A stretch of 64,000 nucleotides of DNA, taken from positions 23,364 through 87,363 of the forward strand of contig DUBX01000042.1 of NCBI GenBank assembly GCA_012960115.1, given 5' to 3'. This document shows, one piece after another, positions 45,148 through 53,199 of this stretch. The DNA is from Porticoccaceae bacterium (lineage in GTDB: Bacteria; Pseudomonadota; Gammaproteobacteria; Pseudomonadales; Porticoccaceae). The notes beneath the pieces were generated by a model. That model was not told where the DNA came from and did no database searches. It saw only the letters and a list, made by a program, of their open reading frames with translations. How positions within the stretch are numbered: position 1 is the stretch's first letter; each line of letters opens with the position of its first letter. The translations under genes were made by a program, and so were the position numbers.

Positions 45148-46977
45148 TTACTCCACAGTGACTGACTTCGCTAAGTTCCTTGGCTGATCAACATCGGTAC
45201 CTTTCAATAAAGCCACATGATATGAAAGCATCTGAAGGGGCAGGGTATAGATAATGGCCTCAAGACTTTTGGGAACCGGCGGCATATCGATCACGGTAAT
45301 ACCCGGCTCATTGCTAAAGTTCGCGTTGCAGTCAGCAAATACAAATAATTCACCGCCTCGAGCACGCACCTCGTGAAGATTAGACTTGAGCTTATCCAGC
45401 AATTCATTATTTGGGGCAATCGTTACCACCGGCATATCTTCGTCCACCAGCGCCAACGGCCCGTGCTTTAGCTCTCCAGAAGGGTATGCCTCGGCATGAA
45501 TATAAGAAATCTCTTTAAGCTTAAGAGCCCCTTCTAACGCAATAGGGTAGTGCTCACCACGGCCTAAGAAAAGTGCATGGTCCTTATTGGCGAAGGCCTC
45601 TGACATCTTTCTAATGACCGGGTCGAGGGCTAACACGCGCTCACAAAGCCCCGGAAGTTGATGTAGATTTTTAACCAACTCGGCCTCCATGTGTGGCGGC
45701 AAACCAGTGTGCCTGCCCAAAGATAGTGTCAAGAGCTGCAAAGCCACTAACTGTGTTGTAAATGCTTTGGTCGAGGCTACTCCGATCTCAGAGCCCGCCA
45801 TTGTCAGCAACGCAATATCAGACTCTCGGACAAGAGAGCTGTTAGCCGAGTTGCAAATAGCCACAAAGCCAAGGTAACCACTTTCTTTGGCCTTGTGAAG
45901 TGCGGCCAGAGTATCTGCAGTCTCTCCTGATTGGGAGATAGTGACAAATAAGGTTCCTTCGGGCACTGCAACTTTGCGATAACGGTACTCACTAGCGACT
46001 TCAACCTGGCAGGGTACGCCAGCCATATCCTCAAGCCAATACTTTGCCACTAATCCAGAATGAAAACTGGTTCCGCAAGCAATAATATGCATATTTTTAG
46101 TCTGAGCAAAAAGGCCCTCAGCTTGGTGCCCGAACACGGCCTCGAGAATATGGTCAGTGCCAATACGGCCGGCGAAAGTATCCGCCAACACGGTTGCCTG
46201 TTCGAATATTTCTTTTTGCATGAAGTGGCGATATTGCCCTTTATCGGCGATCTGGTCCGTTTCACTTAGCTGATGTAGTTCTCGCTTTACCGCTTTACCG
46301 TTAGCGTTAAATACGGTGTACGCCTCGCTGGAAAGCTCTACCACATCACCTTCTTCAAGATAGACAAAACGATCAGTGACTTGGCGTAACGCCATTTGGT
46401 CTGAAGCGATAAAGTGCTCATCTACACCAACACCAATCACTAAAGGGCTGCCGCGCCGAGCGCCTACGATCAGGCCAGGGTACTCGTCAGACATTACTCC
46501 CAAAGCATAGGCGCCCTCAAGACGAGCAATGGTTTTATGTACTGCGTCTCTAAGGTCCGTGCAGGTCTCAAGCTGTTGATGGACAAGGTGCGCGATGACT
46601 TCGCTGTCAGTATCAGACTGAATATCATAATTCGCTGCTCGCAGCTCCTCTCGCAGGGCTTCGTGATTTTCAATGATGCCGTTGTGTACGATCGATATGC
46701 CCATCGATACATGTGGATGCGCGTTTATGCTACTTGGTGCTCCGTGGGTCGCCCATCGCGTATGAGATATTCCGGTATTGCCAGACACAAAGTTGCCTTT
46801 GCAGACAGCCTCTAGGTCAGCAACCTTTCCAATAGTTTTACGTGTCTGCAACACGTTATCGCTGTCTAAAATCGACAGCCCCGCAGAATCATAGCCTCGA
46901 TATTCAAGACGACGCAGCCCTTCAATAAGAATTTTATGCACATTACGCTGAGCAGTAGCGCCGACTATTCCACACAT
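45148..46977 (-). CDS. glmS: Glutamine--fructose-6-phosphate aminotransferase
   Basis: 609 aa. Makes glucosamine-6-phosphate for cell wall and LPS. The N-terminal glutaminase domain has the catalytic Cys2 (CGIVGA); two SIS domains follow (IIACGTSFHSG, ISQSGETADT, LFLGRGEHYPIALEG). The C-terminus DQPRNLAKSVTVE is the conserved segment read by TnsD at attTn7. It is 3 nt after glmU in one operon. The last 18 bases (45148-45165) are the reference copy A of the repeats downstream. Confidence 0.97.
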   Translation of the reverse strand: MCGIVGATAQRNVHKILIEGLRRLEYRGYDSAGLSILDSDNVLQTRKTIGKVADLEAVCKGNFVSGNTGISHTRWATHGAPSSINAHPHVSMGISIVHNGIIENHEALREELRAANYDIQSDTDSEVIAHLVHQQLETCTDLRDAVHKTIARLEGAYALGVMSDEYPGLIVGARRGSPLVIGVGVDEHFIASDQMALRQVTDRFVYLEEGDVVELSSEAYTVFNANGKAVKRELHQLSETDQIADKGQYRHFMQKEIFEQATVLADTFAGRIGTDHILEAVFGHQAEGLFAQTKNMHIIACGTSFHSGLVAKYWLEDMAGVPCQVEVASEYRYRKVAVPEGTLFVTISQSGETADTLAALHKAKESGYLGFVAICNSANSSLVRESDIALLTMAGSEIGVASTKAFTTQLVALQLLTLSLGRHTGLPPHMEAELVKNLHQLPGLCERVLALDPVIRKMSEAFANKDHALFLGRGEHYPIALEGALKLKEISYIHAEAYPSGELKHGPLALVDEDMPVVTIAPNNELLDKLKSNLHEVRARGGELFVFADCNANFSNEPGITVIDMPPVPKSLEAIIYTLPLQMLSYHVALLKGTDVDQPRNLAKSVTVE

Positions 46978-46980
46978 TCT

Positions 46981-48357
46981 TTAATCTTCCTTTTTGCTTT
47001 TGGTTGGCCGCTTCCAGCCGTCAATATTTCGTTGCTTGGCTCGACTTACCGCTAAGGCATCTTTGGGGACGTCGCCGGTGAGGGTGGAGCCGGCACCAAC
47101 AAACCCGCCGTCAGCGACCGTTATTGGCGCCACTAGCGTGCTGTTAGAACCAACAAATACATTGTCCCCTAAATTAGTCTTATGTTTGTTAACACTATCG
47201 TAGTTGCAGGTAATGGTGCCCGCACCAATATTCACGTTTTCTCCCAGCTCGGCGTCTCCGACATAACTGAGATGATTAATTTTGCTTCCTTTGCCAATCT
47301 GTACTTTTTTAGTCTCTACAAAGTTACCAACCTTTGTGTCGCTGGCAAGAACAGTACCCGGGCGGAGTCGCGCGAAAGGTCCCACTATGGCGCGGTCTCC
47401 GACGATAGATCCTTCAACGATCGTGTTCGCCTTAATGTTAACCCCGTCACCGATCGTGCTATCAGTGATAATACAATTGGGTCCAATGGATACTCCGCTA
47501 CCCATCACAACACTACCTTCAAACACGCAGTTAATGTCAATAAAGTTGTCGGTGCCCGCGGTTAACTCACCACGCTGGTCGAAGCGCTGTGGATCAGCAA
47601 GGCTGGTACCAGACGCCATTAATGTTTCGGCTTGCTGCTTCTGGTGTGCTCGCTCTAACTGGCTCAATTGAATTCTATTATTCACGCCTTCTACCTCAGT
47701 GGCCGACTTAGGATGAATGCTGCAAACCTCAACGTCGTTGTCTCGAGCAATGGCGATTAGGTCTGTCAGATAATACTCTCCCTGAGCATTATTATTAGTT
47801 ATTTTTGGTAGCCAGGCTCTTAATTGGCTCGCCCGCAACGCTATGACTCCCGTATTGACTTCGGTAATCTCTAGCTGTTCTGCTGTCGCATCTTTTTGTT
47901 CAATTATAGACGCTATTGCCCCGTCTTGATCGCGAACAACCCTGCCATAGCCGTCTGGCTTATCTAAATTGATGGTTAAAAGACCCATAGACCGGTCAGT
48001 GACTGCTTTGAGAATATCGGCGATAGTAGATGACAATATGAGGGGAACATCGCCGTATACAATCAACACATTCGCTTGCTCACAAACATGTGGCACCGCC
48101 ATTTGGACAGCATGAGCAGTACCCAGCTGTTCCTTTTGTTGAACAAAAACATGTCCAGCATTGGCAAAGGCTTGCTCTACCATTTCCGCGTGGTGCCCAG
48201 TGACGATGATCCTTTTTGCCTCAGCGATTGTCTCTGTCGCGGCCACCACATGGCTCAGCATTGAACGGCCGGCCAGTTTGTGCAGTACTTTCGGCAGCGA
48301 AGAACGCATTCGCGTTCCCTTTCCTGCGGCCAAAATAATGATGTTGGTGTTTTTCAT
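46981..48357 (-). CDS. glmU: Bifunctional UDP-GlcNAc pyrophosphorylase / glucosamine-1-P acetyltransferase
   Basis: 458 aa. An N-terminal uridylyltransferase domain (LAAGKGTRMRSSLPKVLH) is followed by a C-terminal left-handed beta helix with acetyltransferase residues (LRPGTVLASDTKVGNFVE, NYDSVNKHKT). ATG 48357 is chosen over the TTG 6 codons upstream in the ORF track. Together with GlmS it supplies UDP-GlcNAc. It normally lies directly after atpC; here a 9.7-kb carnitine island intervenes. Confidence 0.96.
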   Translation of the reverse strand: MKNTNIIILAAGKGTRMRSSLPKVLHKLAGRSMLSHVVAATETIAEAKRIIVTGHHAEMVEQAFANAGHVFVQQKEQLGTAHAVQMAVPHVCEQANVLIVYGDVPLILSSTIADILKAVTDRSMGLLTINLDKPDGYGRVVRDQDGAIASIIEQKDATAEQLEITEVNTGVIALRASQLRAWLPKITNNNAQGEYYLTDLIAIARDNDVEVCSIHPKSATEVEGVNNRIQLSQLERAHQKQQAETLMASGTSLADPQRFDQRGELTAGTDNFIDINCVFEGSVVMGSGVSIGPNCIITDSTIGDGVNIKANTIVEGSIVGDRAIVGPFARLRPGTVLASDTKVGNFVETKKVQIGKGSKINHLSYVGDAELGENVNIGAGTITCNYDSVNKHKTNLGDNVFVGSNSTLVAPITVADGGFVGAGSTLTGDVPKDALAVSRAKQRNIDGWKRPTKSKKED

Positions 48358-48520
48358 AGCGGTGTCACTTTCCAAAAGATTTAATCAGCGCTCCTATGCG
48401 GTCACGGTACTGTGAACGAGGCTTTAACTCAAGAGCGGCGGGCTTATTGTGTATGCCTTTTCGTATTTCTCCGCCTTTAATCCTATTTTCTGTACCTAGA
48501 AACCATGGCATATCGTTTTT

Positions 48521-49486
48521 TTACTCGTCTCGTGTCGCGTTGCGCTGCGCCTGAGGACTACTGCCGAAATGATTTTTAAAGGCCCTAGAAAACGCTGCTG
48601 GACTTGAAAACCCACAGCGCACGGAAATATCTACGATTGAAATGCTGTCGCTTAATAACAGTCGTCTCCCAACTTGCAGCCGCAACCTAAGATAATAATT
48701 GCCGGGGCTAAGGCCTAAATATTTTTTGCTTAGGAGTTCCAGAGATCGTGTCGATAAATTAATGGCGTCGGCTATGTCTACTATCTTTCTCGGCTCTTCA
48801 ATGCTCAGCTCCATTAAGCTAATTGCTTTTGCAAGTCGAGGCTCCGCCTGTCGTATTCGACCCAGTGAAATGATGGCTTGGGCGTCGCTGGCGGTGGCGT
48901 TTTCGTGATAGATAAACGCGCTTGCTACATCCAGGGCGAGGGAGCGAGTTTGCGAAATTCTTAGGTAGTGTAGCATCATGTCCAGCGTCGGGGACGCGCC
49001 ACCGCTACTCCAGATACGCCCATCAATAACATAGCGCTGTCCAAGCACCTGAAGCTGTGGATAAGCAAAACTTAAATTTTCTAAGTCTTCCCAATGGGTG
49101 GTGACTCGGCTGTTTTTAATAACGCTCGCTTCGGCAAGAATCCAGGTGCCTGCTTCAACGGAGATCACAAGATCATGTAAAGCAGCGGCTCTGCGCAAGC
49201 TGGCCTCCCCCATCACTGGAACGTGCTTTTGATGATTAAAGCCCGCCACAACGCAAATGATGTCGCCGGCATCACACTGACTTAGCGCACTATCCACTGC
49301 GATTTTTATCCCGCAGGTTAATTCAATAGCCTCCCCGCTAAACGAGTAAATGGTCCATTCGAACAAGGGAAGTCGAGATAGTCTATTGGCGGCTCGCAAA
49401 GGATCGATGACCGACGACAAGCTCATCATTGATGATTCAGGCAGTACAAGGATTGATACTTTAGTCGTTTCTTTGTTTTGCGCCAT
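48521..49486 (-). CDS. cdhR: GlxA-family AraC regulator of carnitine catabolism (CdhR-like)
   Basis: 321 aa. An N-terminal DJ-1/PfpI-like sensing domain (about 8-190: LVLPESSMMSLSSVIDPLRAA, SVEAGTWILAEA) is followed by a C-terminal AraC double HTH (about 215-315: IVDIADAINLSTRSLELL, VDISVRCGFSSPAAFSRAF). CdhR of Pseudomonas has this architecture and activates carnitine dehydrogenase genes. It is divergent from the carnitine genes, with two identical 10-bp direct repeats 21 bp apart in front of its start. Confidence 0.82.
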   Translation of the reverse strand: MAQNKETTKVSILVLPESSMMSLSSVIDPLRAANRLSRLPLFEWTIYSFSGEAIELTCGIKIAVDSALSQCDAGDIICVVAGFNHQKHVPVMGEASLRRAAALHDLVISVEAGTWILAEASVIKNSRVTTHWEDLENLSFAYPQLQVLGQRYVIDGRIWSSGGASPTLDMMLHYLRISQTRSLALDVASAFIYHENATASDAQAIISLGRIRQAEPRLAKAISLMELSIEEPRKIVDIADAINLSTRSLELLSKKYLGLSPGNYYLRLRLQVGRRLLLSDSISIVDISVRCGFSSPAAFSRAFKNHFGSSPQAQRNATRDE

Positions 49487-49488
49487 TA

Positions 49489-49519
49489 CGTATATTGTTC
49501 GTTGTATTTCGTATATTGT
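49489..49519. promoter_or_regulatory. Direct repeats with 21-bp period, CdhR operator candidate
   Basis: CGTATATTGT occurs at 49489-49498 and again at 49510-49519, 10 of 10 identical, offset exactly 21 bp (two helical turns). AraC-family proteins typically bind tandem half-sites with this spacing. It lies just upstream of the cdhR start and between the divergent genes. Confidence 0.65.
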
Positions 49520-49588
49520 AGTGCATTACTTGCTGGTTTTGCCAAGCTATTAACCTACAAACAATCACTGAGATCTCGGAGGCCATTC

Positions 49589-50497
49589 ATGCCATTAACT
49601 ATCAATACTAACGTTTTTATTACCTGCGCTGTTACTGGTTCGGGCAGCAGTCAAGATCGCAGCTCCGAGGTGCCTCGCTCGCCGAAACAAATTGCAGACA
49701 GTGCTATCAAGGCGGCTAAGGCTGGAGCCGCTGTTGTGCACTGCCATGTGCGTGACCCAGAAACTGGTGTTGGGTCCAGAGACCCTAAACTCTACAGAGA
49801 GCTTACTGAGCGAATCCGTGACTCAGCTACGGATGTGGTATTAAACCTGACGGCGGGAATGGGGGGTGATGTCGTTTTTGGTCCTTCGTCCGCACCGCTG
49901 CCGTTGCAAGAAGGCACTGACATGGGCAGCGCTGAAAGCAGGATAGAACCTATGGCTGATTGCTTGCCTGAAATCTGCACCCTGGATTGTGGCACAATGA
50001 ATTTTGCAGAAGCTGACTATGTCATGACCAATACTCCCGGTATGTTACGGGCTATGGGCAGCATGATGACTGAACTGGGTATTAAGCCTGAAATTGAGGC
50101 CTTTGATACCGGGCACCTTTGGTTTGCAAAGCAGTTAGTGGAAGAGGGAGTTCTCGATAGCCCCGCTTTAGTGCAGCTTTGTATGGGTATCCCTTGGGGG
50201 GCTCCTAATGATCTGAACACTTACATGGCGATGGTGAATAATGTCCCTAGTGATTGGAACTGGTCTTCGTTTTCTATCGGCCGCCATCAAATGCCGTACG
50301 TTGCCGCTTCAGTTTTAGCTGGCGGCAATGTGCGCGTCGGCTTAGAAGATAATATCTGGCTAGAGAAAGGCGTACTTGCGACTAACGAAGCTCTAGTTCA
50401 AAGGGCTGTTACTATTGTCGACGCCATGGGCTCTAGCATTATGACACCACAGCAGGTCCGAGATCAGCTAGACTTAACTAAACGAGCCCCACGATGA
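49589..50497 (+). CDS. BKACE (DUF849) enzyme, probable 3-dehydrocarnitine:acetyl-CoA cleavage enzyme
   Basis: 302 aa from ATG 49589, which has GGAGG 8 nt upstream. TIM-barrel of the beta-keto acid cleavage family; zinc ligands are the His pair in VVHCHVRDPETG and a Glu probably in VGLEDNIW. BKACE enzymes condense a beta-keto acid with acetyl-CoA, giving acetoacetate and a new CoA ester. With dehydrocarnitine the products are acetoacetate and betainyl-CoA, which fits the next gene. Overlaps that gene by 4 nt (ATGA). Confidence 0.88.
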   Translation: MPLTINTNVFITCAVTGSGSSQDRSSEVPRSPKQIADSAIKAAKAGAAVVHCHVRDPETGVGSRDPKLYRELTERIRDSATDVVLNLTAGMGGDVVFGPSSAPLPLQEGTDMGSAESRIEPMADCLPEICTLDCGTMNFAEADYVMTNTPGMLRAMGSMMTELGIKPEIEAFDTGHLWFAKQLVEEGVLDSPALVQLCMGIPWGAPNDLNTYMAMVNNVPSDWNWSSFSIGRHQMPYVAASVLAGGNVRVGLEDNIWLEKGVLATNEALVQRAVTIVDAMGSSIMTPQQVRDQLDLTKRAPR

Positions 50498-51930
50498 TTG
50501 AGGCGCTTGACGCCTCAAAGACTCCCATTAACAAGAAGATGCAGTTTGCCGTCATTGGTGGCGGCGTTATCGGTGGTGGTTGGGTTGCTCGGTTTTTACT
50601 GATGGGTTGTGATGTTAATGTTTTTGACACAGCCCCTGAGGCAAGTAGGAAAATAAACGAGGTGCTCGACAATGCCCGCCGGTCACTGCCTGGTTTGTAC
50701 GAGCATCTATTGCCGAAAGAGGGACGGCTTGTATTTTGTTCGAGCATTGCTGAGGCTGTGAGCCGCGCTGATTGGATAAGCGAAAGCATTCCTGAACGGC
50801 TAGACATTAAACAAGCCGCATATGCAGAAATACAAGGCCACTGCCCAGAGGGTGCAATTATCGCCTCCTCCACGTCTGGCTTTAAGCCCTCAGAATTACA
50901 AGAAGATGCCTCTAGGCCACAACAAATTATTGTTGCTCACCCATTTAATCCAGTTTACTTGCTTCCCTTGGTCGAGCTAGTAGGAGACCCGCAAACCACT
51001 GAGCATGCCGCAATGATTTTGTCTCAACTAGGGATGCACCCACTAAGGGTTCGTAAAGAAATTGATGCTCATATAGCTGATCGTTTATTGGAGGCGGTTT
51101 GGCGGGAGGGCCTGTGGTTGATCAGTGATGGTGTTGCTACAACCCAGGAGATTGATGATGCTATTCGTTATGGCTTTGGCCTGCGTTGGGCACAGATGGG
51201 GATGTTTGAGACCTATCGAATAGCTGGCGGTGAAGCTGGCATGGCACACTTTATTCAGCAGTTTGGCCCCGCCCTAGAATGGCCTTGGACCAAGCTTATG
51301 GACGTGCCTGAACTCACCGATGAGCTCATCAACAAGATAGCCAGTCAATCAGATCAGCAGTCTGGGCAATATTCGATCAGAGAGCTGGAGCGTATTCGCG
51401 ACGACAATTTGGTGGCGATGATGCGGGCCTTAAAAGGCAAGGATTGGGGGGCAGGTAGCTTACTTAACCAGGTTGACCAAACGCTAACCCTAAAATCGGA
51501 TATGCCCTCCACACCTACCGCGCTAGGTGACTCTGTTCGCACCACACACCGTGTTGTTCCGTCTAGCTGGGTGGATTTCAACGGGCATATGAATGACAGC
51601 CACTATGGCGAGGTGTTTTCTACAGCCAGCGATGTTTTGTTGCATGGTATCGGTGCTGATCAGGCCTATATTGCTCAAGGGTGTAGTTATTTTACGGTTG
51701 ATCTGCAAATTAGTTACCTTGCGGAATGCCTAGCCGGAGAGCAAATTAACGTTTTTACATCGATCACGCTAGCCGAGGGTAAAAAACTTCAGCTGTCTCA
51801 TGAGATGAAAAATGCCCAAGGTGATGTTTGTGCAACCTGTTCGCAGTTCCTACTGCACGTTGATTTGAAGTCTCGAAAATCTTGTCCGCCCTTGGCGGCC
51901 GTTGCTGAGGCTTTAGCGAGGTTGAACTAG
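50494..51930 (+). CDS. lcdH: L-carnitine dehydrogenase fused to betainyl-CoA thioesterase
   Basis: 478 aa. Residues 1-190 form a 3-hydroxyacyl-CoA-dehydrogenase-type NAD domain (VIGGGVIGGGWVARFLLMG, SSTSGFKPSELQ, VAHPFNPVYLLPLVE) and about 190-320 the helical C-terminal domain. From about 345 a hotdog thioesterase domain follows (VDFNGHMNDSHYGEVFS). The first part oxidises L-carnitine to 3-dehydrocarnitine; the second would hydrolyse the betainyl-CoA made by BKACE to glycine betaine. One polypeptide therefore performs steps 1 and 3 of the route, with step 2 encoded by the overlapping upstream gene. The fusion is known in some proteobacteria; Pseudomonas encodes them separately. Confidence 0.9.
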   Translation: MIEALDASKTPINKKMQFAVIGGGVIGGGWVARFLLMGCDVNVFDTAPEASRKINEVLDNARRSLPGLYEHLLPKEGRLVFCSSIAEAVSRADWISESIPERLDIKQAAYAEIQGHCPEGAIIASSTSGFKPSELQEDASRPQQIIVAHPFNPVYLLPLVELVGDPQTTEHAAMILSQLGMHPLRVRKEIDAHIADRLLEAVWREGLWLISDGVATTQEIDDAIRYGFGLRWAQMGMFETYRIAGGEAGMAHFIQQFGPALEWPWTKLMDVPELTDELINKIASQSDQQSGQYSIRELERIRDDNLVAMMRALKGKDWGAGSLLNQVDQTLTLKSDMPSTPTALGDSVRTTHRVVPSSWVDFNGHMNDSHYGEVFSTASDVLLHGIGADQAYIAQGCSYFTVDLQISYLAECLAGEQINVFTSITLAEGKKLQLSHEMKNAQGDVCATCSQFLLHVDLKSRKSCPPLAAVAEALARLN

Positions 51931-51956
51931 ACAGTTTGCCAACAAAGGGGATCAAA

Positions 51957-53135
51957 ATGAACGCATCTAATCTCATTCCGACGCCAGACAATTGGTACTG
52001 GCCGCCAAGTCAGAGTATTACGTCCGCTATGGTCATCAACAATGCGGTGATGCTACAGTGGGACAATGACAAGCGCTCTAAACTACATCCTTTGTGGTTG
52101 AGAGATAACTGCTGCTGTGCTCTTTGTCTGCATCAGGTTACTCGAGAAAATTTATTAGATTTGCGTGATATTCCTGAAGATATTCAAGCGACCTCTGTTG
52201 AGGTTGATGCTGAAGGCGCACTTTGTATAACCTGGTCAGACAGCAACCATGTGAGCCGCTTTAATCCCGCTTGGCTTTATGCCAATAGTGGCCATCAGCC
52301 ATCAGCCCCTCTTAGTCCTGAGTTTTGGGGTACTGCACAGCTCTCTGAGCCGCCGAGTTTTTATGCCAATGATGGCCTAATCAGTGACGAAATTTTATAT
52401 GAGGTCCTTCTGTCTGTTAGCCGTCACGGTATAGCTCGCTTGAGAGACCTGCCAACGGATATAGAGCTTGTTGAAGCCTTTGCTCTGCGTATCGGCGCTA
52501 TTCGCGAAACTCATTTTGATCGAATTTTCGACGTGATCTCAAAGGCCGACGGCGACAGCAACGCCTATACCAGCGAACACCTAGCCGCTCATACTGACAT
52601 ACCGACCAGAGAATCTCCCCCGGGCATCCAAATACTCCACTCGCGGGTTGCCGACGCCGAGGGCGGCGAAAGCTTGATGACCGATGGCTTCAAGGTGGCA
52701 CAAGATATTGAGCGAGAATTTCCTGAGTACTATAACACGCTCACTACCACAAAGTGGTGTTATGCAAACCGCGCAGGCCCCAAAGACTACCGCTGGGAAG
52801 CCCCAACCATTGGTTTAGATGATGAAGGGAAGTTGCTGGAAATACGAATGCTTCCGTTTTCTCGCGCGCCATTGCAAGGAAGCTTCGAGGACATTGAAAA
52901 GGCCTATGCCGCTTTGAGAAGCTACATGGAAAAAGCCAACTCCCCAGAATATCAAATGCGCTTTTCTTTTAAAGCGGGTGATCTCATCATTTTTGACAAT
53001 CGCCGTATCTTGCATGGCCGTGCAGCATTTTTCCCAAGCACGGGAGACCGAGCGCTGCGCGGTACATACCTTGACCGCGATGATGTTTTTTCTAAAATTC
53101 GACAGCTCCAACACCAATTTTTATTAAATCGTTAG
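51957..53135 (+). CDS. Gamma-butyrobetaine hydroxylase (2-oxoglutarate/Fe(II) dioxygenase)
   Basis: 392 aa. The N-terminal zinc-binding domain carries LRDNCCCALCLHQVTREN; the catalytic jelly roll has the iron triad in AAHTDIPTRE and RRILHGRAAF, with the 2-oxoglutarate Arg in the latter. It hydroxylates gamma-butyrobetaine to L-carnitine, feeding the dehydrogenase upstream. ATG 51957 with AGGGG about 6 nt upstream is preferred to the TTG in the ORF track. Lies 26 nt after the fusion gene, last in the operon, followed by two hairpins. Confidence 0.9.
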   Translation: MNASNLIPTPDNWYWPPSQSITSAMVINNAVMLQWDNDKRSKLHPLWLRDNCCCALCLHQVTRENLLDLRDIPEDIQATSVEVDAEGALCITWSDSNHVSRFNPAWLYANSGHQPSAPLSPEFWGTAQLSEPPSFYANDGLISDEILYEVLLSVSRHGIARLRDLPTDIELVEAFALRIGAIRETHFDRIFDVISKADGDSNAYTSEHLAAHTDIPTRESPPGIQILHSRVADAEGGESLMTDGFKVAQDIEREFPEYYNTLTTTKWCYANRAGPKDYRWEAPTIGLDDEGKLLEIRMLPFSRAPLQGSFEDIEKAYAALRSYMEKANSPEYQMRFSFKAGDLIIFDNRRILHGRAAFFPSTGDRALRGTYLDRDDVFSKIRQLQHQFLLNR

Positions 53136-53137
53136 CC

Positions 53138-53152
53138 GCCCGTATTGCGGGC
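53138..53152 (+). terminator. Short hairpin after the hydroxylase gene
   Basis: GCCCG-TATTG-CGGGC, overlapping the approach to a second, stronger hairpin at 53156. Confidence 0.5.
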
Positions 53153-53155
53153 AAA

Positions 53156-53181
53156 AAAAGGGCGCTTTAAAGCGCCCTTTT
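53156..53181. terminator. Bidirectional terminator between convergent genes
   Basis: Perfect palindrome built on GGGCGCTTT / AAAGCGCCC flanked by A and T runs on both sides. It can end both the carnitine operon (+) and the TonB receptor gene (-). Confidence 0.92.
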
Positions 53182-53199
53182 CCCCACTCAACTAAGCTA

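Noticed and set aside
43850-45150. Integron cassette array with attC sites
   Set aside because: Cassette-like layout was considered, but no GTTRRRY/RYYYAAC core pairs or integrase are visible; the shared sequences align to the glmS tail instead.
43850-45150. Tn7 or Tn7-like transposon at attTn7
   Set aside because: The position fits, but no tnsABCDE genes, no Tn7 end repeats and no short target duplication could be seen. Only small cargo-like genes are present.
45120-46980. glmS ribozyme
   Set aside because: Known from Gram-positive bacteria upstream of glmS; here glmU ends 3 nt before glmS, leaving no room.
47182-47671. 127-aa and 129-aa plus-strand ORFs
   Set aside because: Two overlapping antisense frames within glmU, both shadows.
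50478-50873. 131-aa minus-strand ORF
   Set aside because: Antisense to the NAD-binding domain of lcdH.
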